From Crambe crambe (taxonomy: Eukaryota > Porifera > Demospongiae > Poecilosclerida > Crambeidae), in contig OZ004594.1 in the NCBI GenBank assembly GCA_963924555.1, positions 1,643,563 to 1,707,562 on the forward strand: a stretch of DNA of 64,000 nt, written 5' to 3'. Under the pieces are notes generated by a model. The model did no database searches and was not told the DNA's origin. It saw only the letters and a program-made list of their open reading frames with translations. The translations under genes were made by a program, and so were the position numbers. Numbering within the stretch: the stretch's first letter is position 1; each line of letters starts with the position of its first letter. Below are positions 27,827 through 46,152 of the stretch, piece by piece.

Positions 27827-28128
27827 GTGCTAGTCTCGCGCGTATCTACATCTAAAAGACCATCAATAAATGTGTAGAACAACCCATTTCATGTATGATT
27901 ATTATATTTTTCTTTGTTTTAGATACCAAGGGGAGGACCTAGCCTCGTAGGGAGGACCTTACTCAGACCATAGATATACTAGACTACTATATCTATGCTC
28001 AGACCATATAGCTCAGACAGAGCTTCGGCCACGAGGGTAGGAAATGATCGTCATCCACACTGACGGTTGCTATGGCAATTGGCGCAAAATCAACTTCACC
28101 TGTAGCTGTATAGCTAGCTGTAGGCACC
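27827..28128. promoter_or_regulatory. Bidirectional promoter region, POLG2 / IFT70
   Basis: 302 bp between divergent start codons, rich in short partial palindromes (CATAGATATACTAG... near 27980). No strong core element recognised. Confidence 0.5.
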
Positions 28129-29298
28129 ATGGCAGCTCTAGCGCAAACTGCCGAAGGACAATATACCAAGACTATCTATGGAATGGTAAGGATTTTGTAG
28201 CTATAAGTTTCAGTTAGACACACACTTTATTAATATATCATACAGATTAAAGAACAAAAGTATGGTGATGTAGTACATGCTCTGAACATGGAACTTCAAC
28301 ATCATCCAAGGGTTAGTTGGCTAGGAAACACAGCTAGCAAGCTAGTTTTTGTCGAATTTATTTTCTTTCTTTCATATGATACTTAGTCACGGGCGGCTCT
28401 TTCCCTCCTTGGCTTCTGTTATTTTAGACTCCAGGACTTTGTTTCAGCTGCTGAATGGTAAGATATCTCCAGGGAAAAGAAGTTGATTCATACTTTGTGT
28501 TACTACAGCTATGAGGAACTGGTTCAGCTTCATCCTGACAGTGATGAATATAAGCTAAGTTATGCTCAGGTACTTAGGGATTTGAAAAATGCTAGTATAT
28601 CGTATGTGTGACCCACCCCCATATATTATAGGCTCAATACAAGGCAAACATGTTTCCAGAGGCCATGAATACACTGCGTCCAATAGAAAGCTCAGCACAT
28701 CTAGTGAAGGTCAGCCTTGCATATTGGGTAGCAATACACTGCACATTATAATAATAATACAGGTTACTAAGCTCCAGGCTGCTATTCAATACGCAGAAGA
28801 AGACTTAGCCAATTGCAAGGTAGTACTTTTTCCAACATACTATTAATGATCCACTCATTGTTTGTTATCGACAGAATTTGGTGGAGTTGTGTCCTGCTGA
28901 TGACTCAGATACAGAGTTCAACATGGGTTGTGTTCTCTTCAAGGTATGGTATGGTCATTATAAAGCCCTAGATCCTTTTACAAGACAATGGGAAATTCTA
29001 TGATATTAACACTCCCTTACTTATGAAGACTTAAACCTTCTGTTCTCAATCTTCTCTTCCTCAGGAGAAGCTTTACAAAGAGGCATGTGCCCGTTTTAAC
29101 ACTGTGCTCAAAGTGGTTGGCTTTAGTGCAGATGCTTGCTACTGCATAGCTCTCTGTCATTACATGATGAAACAGTATGCGGCAGCACTCAAATACATCA
29201 CTGAGATCATCGAGAGAGGAATCAAGGAACATCCTGGTAATTAGGACAAAATTAATTATGGGAGGAGCAACATTGGAAATGGGGGATTCTTGTGATGT

Positions 29299-29346
<48 letters not shown>

Positions 29347-31580
29347 AGAGTTAAGTGTTGGTATGCAGACAGAAGGTGTGGATATTCGTAGTGTTGGCAA
29401 TACAACTGTAAGGATCACCCTTACCCCCCAAATGCCATATGTCATGTGATTTTTCCAATGAAGGTGCTACAAGAGACAGCACTTGTGGAAACATTTAACC
29501 TCAAAGCTGCCATTGAATATCAGTTAAAAAATTGTACGTTATAGCTCATCGATCATTTAGAGTTCTCCCCAGGCCTATTTTAGTTTTCCTTTGATGTCAT
29601 CAAGTGACCATATAAGGAAAGGGGAGACTATCATAGTTTGGTCTCTATGACTCTTTCTATAGTTGAAGCAGCTCAGGAAGCCATAACTGACATGCCTCCT
29701 CGCTCTGAGGAGGAGCTGGACCCAGTGACCCTGCATAATCAAGCACTAATGAACATGTCAGAGAATCCTACACAGGGTTTTGAGAAACTCCAGTTCCTCC
29801 TGCAACAGCCTGTCTGTCCACCAGTAACCTTTGCTAATCTTCTCCTCCTCTACCTCAAACATGAGGTACTGTGCTATTGTTTGTTTGTTTGTTTGTTTAC
29901 TGTTCGATTATTTATTGTTTTTTTTTAAATAGTATTATGACCTTGCGGCCGATGTATTAGCAGAGAACACTCATCTGACATTTAAACTATCTCCATATAT
30001 CCGCGACTTGATTGATGCCAAAATAACCCAACAGACTTCTTCTGAAGTGGTAAAAACGATACTAATGTTAAATACATGATGCCTTTTTAAAATCTTTCTT
30101 TTGCTTGCAGGCTTTTCAGAAACTGGACGACCTTGCCTCTAGCTACACTGAGAAGTTGAGAAAACTGACCAAGCAGGTTCAGGAGCATCGGCAGAGCCAC
30201 GATGACGATGCTGTCAAGAAAGTAGTGGAGGATTACGACGAAACACTTGAATGGTGAGGGTGACTGAGTAAACCCTTTCTCATTTTTGAAATCTCTTTTT
30301 TTTTTCAGTTACATTCCAGTGTTAATGGCACAAGCTAAGATATACTGGGACCTGGAGAACTATAATCAGGTGGAAAAGATATTCAGAAAGAGTGTCGAAT
30401 TTTGCAGTGAGCACGACGTTTGGAAGCTCAATGTGGCTCATGTATTGTTCATGCAGGTGGGCTAACTTACAATAATAAAGCTCAAAATATACACTTGAGA
30501 CATTTTCTTTTTCCAGGAAAACAAATTCAAGGAGGCCGCTGGTTTTTATGAAGCAATTGTGAAGAAAAATTACGATAATGTAGGTTGGGTAATAATAACA
30601 TGGATTGTAATGATGCTACACTCTTTGATTTTAGCTTGTTGGAATAAGTGCAATAATTCTGGCCAACCTCTGCGTCTCATACATTATGACCAGTCACACT
30701 GAAGAGGTAATGATAATCATGATAAAAATCATACTGTAACAGCATCTCTGTCTACCCTAATTACAGGCTGAGGATATCATGAAGAAACTAGAAAAAGAGG
30801 AGGCAAGTAATTGATTTTTTTATTTTGTGTGGTGTGAATTGGGTGTGTACATGTGAGTGGGTGCAGAGCAACTAGCTAGGCATTATACTCAATTGAGTGA
30901 GAAGTTCACCCATTTCTTGTGGTGAATCGTATAGGAAGAGCTAGCATATGAAGAACCAGATAAGAAATTCTACCATCTATGCATTGTCAACCTTGTCATT
31001 GGGTGAGTGTGGACTCTAATATCAGGACTGGGAAGATTTTTATCTTTGTATGATTGTTACTATGTAGCACCTTATACTGCGCTAAGGGAAATTATGAGTT
31101 TGGAATGTCTCGTATAATGAAAAGTCTTGAACCATACAATAAAAAGGTAAAGGAAGTCGATAATAACATTATAGCAGCTATTACCCTTTTTTTATTTAGT
31201 TGGGGACAGATACTTGGTTTTATGCTAAGCGATGTTTCTGTTCTCTTATAGAGAATATGGTAAGTAATTGTGGTGTATGTGTGTGTGTATAATGTTACAT
31301 CTGCTATGCTTCATACCACAGGCAAAACACATGCTCATGTTGAAAGATAGCGTGGTAAAAGACGTTATACAATTTCTGGAACATTGTGAAAGTAAACCAG
31401 TAATTACTTTTAAAAAGTTTTGTATTAAACATGCTATTCATTTTTCCAGATTATGGACGTAACATCCCAACAATGGTGGAACAGCCTTTGCAAGACAATG
31501 CACTACATGGTGGACGTAATACTGTCACTTATGAAGCCCGGTTGCTCAAGGCTCTCTTTTTAAGACTAGTAGCTTTATAG
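28129..31580 (+). CDS. IFT70: IFT70 / TTC30, intraflagellar transport TPR protein
   Basis: TPR superhelix of the IFT-B core complex that wraps IFT52 and is needed for cilium assembly. Exons: 28129-28185, 28246-28311, 28387-28457, 28509-28569, 28632-28709, 28763-28819, 28875-28943, 29065-29236, 29349-29407, 29464-29533, 29663-29865, 29933-30049, 30111-30253, 30309-30456, 30517-30579, 30635-30706, 30767-30802, 30935-31002, 31068-31146, 31200-31259, 31322-31391, 31450-31580; 649 residues (human about 665). Very close matches: EELDPVTLHNQALMNM, GFEKLQFLLQQP, AQAKIYWDLENY, FCSEHDVWKLNVAHVLFMQE, MYHL-like FYHLCIVNLVIGTLYCAKGN. The intron at 30803 has a GC donor (GAG|GCAAGT). The protein ends 10-15 residues differently from vertebrates. 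Confidence 0.96.
29302..29344 (+). repeat. (CT)n microsatellite at a 3' splice site
   Basis: About 21 CT units running directly into TTTAG and the IFT70 exon at 29349. Confidence 0.95.
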
Positions 31581-32019
31581 CAAAAACAATCAGACATCAC
31601 TTGCTGACTCAGCATGAAATATTTCATTTTAATGTAGTTTATACTGACAACGACTCCTTACCATCTTATATAATGTCCTGTTTTATATTCACGACGACTC
31701 CTTACCATTTTAAGAAAAAAGCGCGCCCTTTACCTTCGCAACAACAAGCTGGCCGGCCATGCTTCAACATGCCGTGTTCTTTTAAGTCGAGAGCTCCGTC
31801 ATAACATTACCAAAGATTGGTTTAGCTTCTAGTAGGAAAGCAGTAGACGGTGCTATCCCGAAGGGTCATAGTATTCCAGCTGCTAGGTCCCAACCACGCA
31901 CCAGACGTAGGAGGTTTAAGTTCCCCTCGTTTGCTTTCATCCAGAAGCTGTCCCCTCGTGTCTCCCCCATATTACAAGAAGACCTCAACAAAAGTACTGA
32001 ACTGAAAAGAGGCAACCAG
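31581..32019. other. Intergenic, IFT70 to USP7
   Basis: About 440 bp. The USP7 reading frame is open upstream of its ATG back to about 31785 without a Met and would encode an Arg-rich stretch. This may be 5' UTR, or an exon whose start lies further upstream. Confidence 0.5.
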
Positions 32020-38208
<6,189 letters not shown>

Positions 38209-38491
38209 CTAACCTTTGATAGTCTTATCATAGCTAAGTTCAGAAGCATCAGCATAAAAAACTTTTTTTTCTTTTTCCCCCCGTGACTTTTATTTATGTT
38301 TCACTGCTGACCATCTGTCTTCATGTTCCTGACTGTGAAGTGTAAAATATTGTATTATTATGCACATCCTCTTTTAAATATCCAAAATTGTGTATGTCTT
38401 CACTGAGGTTTAAATGAAGTATTTATATCAAAAGAAGTATTCATTGTCCTACAATAATTACTATTATATATGCATCTGTATTAGCTGTACA

Positions 38492-39662
38492 TCAAAATTC
38501 TGCATCTGTTAACTTCCTAGCCCCGGCAAGAATAGCTTTCCTTCTGGCGATTGCATTTAGTATCTTCTTTATTGGCCCTAAACTCAGTCCTATTCTGATC
38601 AAGTCGTCTTCGCTGCACATGCTCAGTGCCTCGAGATCCAGTTTTTCATTGTGCAGTTTCTGGACACAGTCTACCAAATCCAGAGAGTGTAGGAAAGTGG
38701 CTAGAGCAGATTCGTTTCGTGTCATTGCAGGGTGACCACCAGTGAGTTCTAATTGAGGCAATTCCCTATTGCGATGTCGACTATCCAAGGAACTCTGTAA
38801 GGGGTCGAGGATAGAGTGTCTTGCGTCCTCTGGTTGTTCGATCCGCAGAGGGAGCTGAGCCAAGTTGTTAAGAAGTGGTCCCGTCCGGTTTCTTGGAAGA
38901 CCATGAAAGGTGCTACCTGCTGAATTTTCCCCCAAACTTCTACCCTGGTCCAGTGAAATTGAAGAACCTGTTGAACGGAGCTCAAAATTCTGTCTGAGAG
39001 CATCTTGCTGAGTCAACTTTCTCCGATCTGCCATTTCATCAGATGCACTTGTTCGTCTTCTTTGGCTATCATGTGGAGGACCACCAATAGGGGCGGTTGA
39101 ATAATCATAAGAGATCTTTTTGGGTCTTCCCTCTTCAGCCAATTTCTTGCTTCTTTTCTTTAATTCCTTCATGGCTTTGATCTGGAGTTTCTCCACCCCT
39201 TCTTTGTTCTGGACTTGCCATTGAAGAGCCAAAGTGTCGAGGTACCGACAGCAGTCTGCTTTTTGGTAATAGGCAGCAACTCTTGCAGCTGTACGCCCAT
39301 GATCATCCAGGGAGAATAGGTTGGAACCATTGTGTATTAGCACTTCTAGTGCATTGAGGTTCCCATATGCAGCAGCAATATGGAGTGGGGTGCTCCCGTT
39401 ATCATCATATTTATTGATGTCCCCACTAAAGAAAGTATCATTGTGAGTGTTTAGAATTCTAGATGGGCGTGGCTGTTACTTACCCTTTGTCGACTATCAC
39501 TCGCAGCGGCTCAACACTTCCATTCCACGCGCACCAGTGCACAGCTGTCCATCCGTCTTTATCTCCCTTATTCAGGTCCCTTTTGGAAGCCTTTTTCAGC
39601 CAGGTTACGTGCCCCTCCTTGGCTGCCTCGTGAATAGAAAATAAGTTGGGCGGGACACTCAT
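38492..39662 (-). CDS. USH1G: Ankyrin/SAM scaffold of the USH1G (Sans)/ANKS4B family
   Basis: Scaffold of microvillar, stereociliar and brush-border adhesion complexes in vertebrates. Two exons, 39662-39484 and 39425-38492; 370 residues. Ankyrin repeats occupy about 1-125 (HEAAKEGHVTWLKKASKRDL; GSTPLHIAAAYGNLNAL). A basic/coiled segment and a Ser-rich linker follow. A C-terminal SAM domain is at about 290-355 (ESALATFLHSLDLVDCVQ; EKLDLEALSMCSEDDL; LGPIKKILNAIARRKA). The TDAEF terminus could act as a PDZ ligand, as DTEL does in human Sans. The linker is shorter than in vertebrates. It may pre-date the USH1G/ANKS4B split, so the symbol is approximate. Tail-to-tail with USP7. Confidence 0.88.
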
Positions 39663-40060
39663 TGTCCGACACTAGATTGATACTTGCAAAATCTTCTCTG
39701 AATCTCTCAGATCCTGTGTTACAAAAGAGTACGCAAATCTTGTAGACAAGTTCTTTCAAATACTATGGAAAGAACTAGCTAGTAGAATTATACTTCCACT
39801 TTGCACCTTCTCAGCCCCACCCACTTATTTTTTGGAGGCAATGGGTGTGGCCTACAACGCTATTCATAACAGAATTCCTTAATAACAGATGAATAATAGA
39901 AATACATCAAAGTGTTATTCTATGTGCATACCAGTAATGATACAATGATAATAGTACATGATAGTCATTCAAAATCAAAGCAAAAAAAGTACCCCCTGCC
40001 CTGCTATAATTGTCTAAATTCTAATGATACAGTCTAATAATAAAGATTGAGACCCACTGC
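39663..40060. other. Intergenic, USH1G-like to HAPSTR1
   Basis: About 400 bp between two minus-strand genes. It should hold the USH1G-like promoter and the HAPSTR1 3' end. No further structure seen. Confidence 0.5.
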
Positions 40061-41540
40061 TCAAAAACGCATTCGTTTGCAATCTGGACCCAACAAATTG
40101 AAATCAAAGATATTGTTTCCACTGGTGCTTGCTGTTCTCTTCCGTCCAGTGCTTTCTCTACTATTATTACTACTGACTGTGTAAACATCTCCATCGCCAC
40201 TCCAAGTGGGGGGTTCATCTCTTAATAATGCACGCCGTCGAGGAGAAGAAATGGGACTACTGAATCCAACAGAACAGGGGCCTTGGATGTAACTAGGTGG
40301 TGGAGGGTGTTGTTTCTGGTGCGAGTGTGGCGTTACTTCAATGAAATCGTCCAGTCTATCACTACCAGTGGTGGTGGAGGACGTTGAATCAGGATAGGGT
40401 TTATCCAGCAAAAAAGCGAGCAATTCTTCCCTTCTGATATGTTTTCTCTTCTTTTTTGCCCAGGCAATGATTTCTTTGGTCTTTTTTCTCTGTCCGAACT
40501 TTGCACCCGAGTCCATACACTGTCTGCATACTTCAGAAGCTCCTACGACATAAAAGGAACAAGAACAGTAAAATCCCAATAAGGTGGACTTGTGAATTTG
40601 TGTGAGCCTATAGTCAGATTCCTTCATACTTATTGCTCAAGCTCTACCTTTACTGCTGACAAGAATGTCATGTCCTTAAACACACCTAGTAACAATCTCA
40701 TTTGCTCAAACAGAACACAAGGGTGAGTATGACACAACATGCCATCTTGTACACCCACTTGGCAACTCCTTATAAGGCAGAACGTGATCTCAGCTCCAAA
40801 GCAAAAAAAAACAACAAAAAAAAACTGTCACTCTTAGAGGCATGCAACATTGTGCACACAGTATTACGTTAGTGTAATCTATATACACATGCTTGGCATA
40901 CCTCTATAGAGCTGAGTTACTGCACTGGCACTCTCATGGAAAGGAACCCAAGCTGCCAATCCTGCTTGCTGCTGACAATCTGAACCAGTGACATACAAAG
41001 TGATTTCCATGGACAAAGAGTACATTATTATGACATACACAATATACCAGGAATTCAATTTGGAAGAGTATAATTGGTTTCAAAGAGAGGGTGTTCTTTA
41101 CAAATTATAAGGCATTGCGAATTAACTACACTATTATTATTTGTATGTATTCCGTGCTAAAAAGACACTGCAGAATACTGAATAGAGAGCAGTTATTATA
41201 AACTAGTTGGCATCCTGCCCACAGTAGACTTTAATGTGACAAGAAAAACACACTGTAGAAAAAATGATTTCACAAAAAACTGCTAGTAAACAAATGAATT
41301 TAAGCTTCTAAATAACTTTACTGGCAAAAGAAGTGACTTTAAAATGCTGTACGCTGGTTGCTAACCTTTGAATAAGTGTGCCACTGCTGTTGCAGAGTCC
41401 TGGAATGCCACCCACAACTTGTGAGCTGCTAACTCCCTCTCCCTCAAGACTTGCTGGTCAAGATCTTCATCAGTCTCAGACTCTTGTAGGAACTGTTCTT
41501 CCAGAGGAGAAAGGTAACCAGTTTCACGACCTTCTGCCAT
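40061..41540 (-). CDS. HAPSTR1: HAPSTR1 (C16orf72) homologue
   Basis: Nuclear stress-response cofactor that works with the ubiquitin ligase HUWE1 in vertebrates. Exons: 41540-41366, 40979-40902, 40542-40061; 244 residues (human 275). The paired motifs KLWVAFQDSATAVAHLFK and WVPFHESASAVTQLYR, then KTKEIIAWAKKKRKHIRREE, reproduce the human order (KLWHLFQNSATAVAQLYK, WVPFQNAATAVTNLYK, and the WVKKRRRTIRRED block). The Ser/Pro/His-rich tail ends in a basic LLGPDCKRMRF. Identification from memory; the three ordered blocks make it strong. Confidence 0.9.
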
Positions 41541-42144
41541 GTTTGTGGAGAGGTAATCGAGATGGAGACAGACTATACGATATTATGGAAAAAAAATAAT
41601 GAAAATTCTTAATAATGCCCACCTTAAATGGGAAATGCTTCCACTGGTTTTGAGAGAGAAGGACTAATAATTCTCCCTACGGGGGGAAAGTTAGTGATAG
41701 AAACCTAACTGGGTACTCACTTTCTCAGTTCTTAGTTGCTGTAGTCGACGCTATCACAGAGAGACGTATGTCATTTAGAACTGATGAATGCCGGCAAGCT
41801 TTACCACGTGATTGTCACTATGTAATCACATTTTTTTGATTGAAATCACATGGCAGGATCAACACATGTGCGTTGTTACGCCACCTATAGGACATCCAGG
41901 TGCTGCAAGTTATCTTCTGTTCTAGGTCTTCAGTTATATTATCTCCGTGACCAAGCTGCCCCAAACAGCAGATCGAAGAACCTAAAGAAGTTAATACCAC
42001 ATCTGATTTCGCGAATTAGAGATCAAGTGTGATAGCTAGTAAGCCACCTGTGGCAGCAACAGACTTCCTAGATCTTTGTCTTTGGTTGTGATACTTCTTT
42101 ATTGAAATAAGGATTAGTAAACCAGCTGAGTCTCTAATATCACC
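41541..42144. promoter_or_regulatory. Divergent promoter region, HAPSTR1 / eRF3
   Basis: 604 bp between divergent start codons, containing GGTAATCGAGATGG near the HAPSTR1 start and CACGTGATT near 41805. It probably also includes 5' UTR exons. No core promoter assigned. Confidence 0.45.
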
Positions 42145-45100
42145 ATGTCAGCTGACCACAACATGCCCCCCGGCCCCAGGGGTCCAGGGGGAGCTGGTCT
42201 CAACACTCGGTTTGGAAACATGAACATTGGCACTCAGCCTTTTGTACCAAACGTGCAGGCTCAGCCGTTTGTACCCATGGGAGGCCCCATGCATACTGGA
42301 TACCCCTACCCTATGCAAGGTATGTTATTCAAGGGAGCTGATTTCTAATTTTGAGTATTAGGCAATAGATGAACTGTTTTTCAAGATTGATGTGTCCATT
42401 GACCAAATTTTATTATGACCAATTTTTGTAGGAGGAGGGGGGATGTATGACCCCTCCCTCATGGGAATGCACCAACCCATGAACCTGCCAGGTGAGTGGA
42501 ATGGAATCTGATTCCTCACTGTGCCTTCAATGTCAATTGACTTTATTACCTTCCTACAGGAAGTGGACCTTATGGGATGCCTCATCAACATGGAATGGGT
42601 TTAGGATACAATCCTCATCCCATTCCAGGTTGGAATTAGATTATAGATACAACTACTTTAGCGGATTATATCAACAAGCACTTTCATAAGGTTTAATTAC
42701 ACTCATATCAGCAGGACTGTGAGAATAATTACTTGTCATTTTTTCCAACCATTTCAGTTTTTAATGTTATAGAGCACTCCATATTATATCCAACCACCAG
42801 GAGTGCAGAATTCTCTTTCTCTCATTCTTTTCCTCAGTGTCTTCATTGGAGCAAGAATACCACACCCAACCTGCTCACCATTCATCGTTGCCCCCTCCTC
42901 ATCACACCAGTACTGGTACTGGTGCTGGTACAAGACAGCAGCAGCAGCAGCAGCAGCCACCATTGCCACCGCCACATGAAACACAGACACACTCTGCCCA
43001 ACCATCTCAACAAACCCAACCTCCTTTATGTCCACCTGTAGACTCTAAAGCACCTCCTCTTTCATCTAGTGTGACCAACCAATCAGGAAGCAAGGCTTCA
43101 GCGGGGAACGATCCTGTTGATTCATGGGAAGATATGGTCGATGAGCCGTCAGTTTCAAACTCTGATTCCTCTGGGACCCCCAAACCACCTTCTTCCAAAT
43201 CATCGAAAGGAGAGAATGCAGGAGAAGGGGGTGCACCTGTTGGAAAAGATAAAAATAAATCTCTAACGGGAACAGCTACATCTTCATCGTCGAGTATTGA
43301 GAGCACACAGAGTACTGGTAGTAGCAGCAAAAAGAACCCTTCACCAAACACCTCATCAAAGGTTGTCAGAGCAGAGTCATCTTCAAAGTCCACTGCTTCC
43401 TCTATGCCACCTCCCAAGGCTAAAGACGACAAGGAGAATTTGAATGTCATCTTCATTGGTCATGTGGGTAGGTTTCTTTCTTACTCTTTCCTGACTGATT
43501 TGTCTGTAATTCAGCCCTGCTATTCAGTATTCATGCACGTGTGTCTGTATTTCAGATGCTGGAAAATCTACAATTGGTGGACATGTAATGTGAGAGTTGA
43601 ATAATTATTATCTGTTTGTTTGTTTATTTGTTTTTATTTGCTTGTTTGTTTGTTGTTGTTGTTTGTTTGTTTTTGAAGGTATTTAACAGGTCAAGTGGAC
43701 AAACGAACGCTGGAGAAGTACGAGAGGGAAGCACGAGAGAAGAACAGAGAAACGTGGTACCTCTCATGGGCACTTGATACCAATCAAGAAGAGAGAGATA
43801 AGGTACTAAAGTTAATGGAGTGAGGACCAAAATTTTTTGAGTTATTCTTTCTTCAGGGAAAAACTGTCGAAGTTGGCCGTGCTTCTTTTGAGACTGAGAA
43901 AAAGCGTTTCACTATACTGGATGCCCCTGGGCATGCAGGGTTCGTTCCAAATATGATTGGAGGGGCAGCTCAAGCTGATATAGGGGTCCTTGTCATCTCG
44001 GCACGTAAGGGGGAGTTTGAAACGGGTTTTGAGAGAAAGGGCCAAACCAGAGAGCATGCCATGTTGGCAAAGACAGCTGGGGTGAAGCACCTGGTGATCC
44101 TCATCAATAAGATGGATGACCCCACAGTGCAGTGGGATCAGGAGAGATATGAAGAATGCAAGACCAAACTCACTCCTTTCTTGAAGAAAGTTGGTTTCAA
44201 CCCTAAGACAGGTGGGTGGGTGTGTGTGTTGACCAAACTCACTCCTTTCTTGAAGAAAGTTGGCAGGTGGGTGTGTGTGTGTTTCATTAAGTGTGACCTA
44301 TGCCTATGATTACATTTCCATACCCCCTTTCCCTCCAAGTCCCTTCCCTAGCAATGACATGCAAGACACGAAAATGCAAATCTCAAGATCCCAAACTCAG
44401 ATTTGCATACATACTCTGGTCGCATGAATAATTAGCATGGTTTCATGGTTTCTTTTTGCAGATATCTACTACATACCTGTATCTGGCTTGACTGGGGCTA
44501 ACTTGAAGATAAAGGCAGAGGAAGACTGCCCTTGGTACAGGTAAGTCAATCCTACCATCATTGAAATGCACACAAAAAACAACAACACAAAAACAAAACA
44601 GTTTCTACAATCCATTGAGTTCTGCCAACCATCTTGGAATTATACCTTTTCTCACATTAGTGGTCCCCCCTTCATCACTTACTTGGATAACTTGCCTCCT
44701 GTGGTGAGAGAAGACACTGCAGCCCTTAGAATGCCAATTGCTGAAAAGCATAAGGTGAGAGAACAATCCGATACATGTGGGGGCATTTGGCAAGGTCTTC
44801 CAAATATTTGTACTTCCAATGATTACAGTGGGAGGGACCTCTCTTAGTGAACTTTCTATGTTCAGGACACAATACAAATAAACCTCCCTATTAGCAGTGT
44901 TTCCCCCAGTATACTAAGTGTAAGGCGGGCCACCCTGTTTGGATATAGAACTTCAAAGAAAGTGGGCTGGGTCTATGGCACTAATTGAATTATATTCTCA
45001 TGAATATACTTAAGCACCCTGTTTGAAAGTACAGCTAGGGGAGACTCTGTATTAGAGACATTTTTCAAGGAACCAAACCATACTGCTAATACAATTGAAC

Positions 45101-46152
45101 CTTTGAAGAGTGGAAACCTCTCTATCGAGGAAGAGAAGGCGCTGCTCCCAAAGTATAGAGCTAGAGGGTTCCACTGTACCCATCATGACTTTTTACATAC
45201 TGTGGAACAAAAAAAAAATGCTCTTTTTTTTTTCTTTCTTTCTTTTCTTCAGGATATGGGGACAATGGTGATGGGGAAATTGGAATCTGGTGCATTAATG
45301 AAAGGGGCATCACTTTTGCTTATGCCAAATCGGGTAAGGTTTTTCAACACTCTTCTTTTCTTTTTTTAACAGTTGTAGCTATTCTTGATTGGCTACGTAG
45401 GCTTCAGTGGAAGTCCTTCAGGTTATTCGAGTGGAAGAAGACGTTCCAGTTGCTTACTCTGGAGACAATGTTAAGCTCAGATTGAAAGGAGTGGAGGAAG
45501 ATGTATGTTTGAAAAGAATAACCAGTCTGCAAGAAATAGTGTGTATTATTTAGAGGAAGACTTTCCGTACCTCATCATTTTTGCAGGACATTTCACCTGG
45601 TTTTGTTCTGTGTGACCCTACTTCTCCTTGCAATGTATGCCAGACTTTTGATGCTCAGATAATCATCCTTGAACACAAGTCCATCATTTGTGCTGGCTAT
45701 AATGCTGTTCTGCATATACATAGCGTTGTGGAAGAAGTCCAGATTGTGGTGAGTGGGATGTTTCATCTGCTCTAACTGTATGCTGGATGATGCTATCACA
45801 TTTTTTTTTTTACTGTGAAGGAATTGAAAGCTCTGATAGACAGAAAGACAGGCAAGAAGGTAGCCAAGAACCCAAGATTTGTCAAGCAAGACCAGGCAGT
45901 GATAGCGACCCTGCAAACTGCAGGAATCATCTGTGTAGAGACTTTCAAAGACTTTGCTCCAATGGCTCGTTTCACCCTCAGAGATGAAGGTAAGGACAGT
46001 TCTCCTGTGTCATTTAAGAATTATTCTCTGCTTCAGAGGAGATGCTCATTGATAACTATCTCAATACCCTGTTATTTAAACACTCCCATAAATCCCTTTC
46101 ATTTGTAGGGAAATCAGTGGCAATTGGGAAAGTATTGAAGCTGATCAAGTAA
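42145..46152 (+). CDS. GSPT1: eRF3 / GSPT1, translation termination GTPase
   Basis: GTPase that works with eRF1 in peptide release and links termination to PABP and nonsense-mediated decay. Exons: 42145-42319, 42432-42491, 42560-42628, 42838-43467, 43556-43589, 43679-43802, 43857-44211, 44462-44540, 44661-44754, 45253-45333, 45401-45502, 45587-45748, 45821-45989, 46109-46152; 725 residues. The N terminus carries overlapping PAM2-like motifs (MNIGTQPFVPNVQAQPFVP), as in human eRF3. A long Gln/Pro/His then Ser/Lys-rich linker follows. The EF1A-like core has GHVDAGKST (G1), DAPGH (G3) and NKMD (G4), then beta-barrel domains with KPRFVKQDQ-like NPRFVKQDQAV and the GKVLKLIK end. The exon 43857-44211 has a partial copy in the following intron. 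Confidence 0.96.
44231..44264 (+). repeat. Duplicated exon fragment in eRF3 intron
   Basis: The sequence GACCAAACTCACTCCTTTCT plus the following GAAGAAAGTTGG, coding at 44162-44195, is repeated exactly at about 44231-44264 just inside the next intron, followed by a GTGGGTGTGTGT resembling the authentic donor. Confidence 0.9.

Noticed and set aside
38749..39003. 84-codon minus-strand frame
   Set aside because: Alternative frame of the USH1G-like Ser-rich linker; the real frame continues through both sides.
43007..43456. 149-codon minus-strand frame in the eRF3 linker
   Set aside because: Shadow of the Ser/Lys-rich coding exon 42838-43467.
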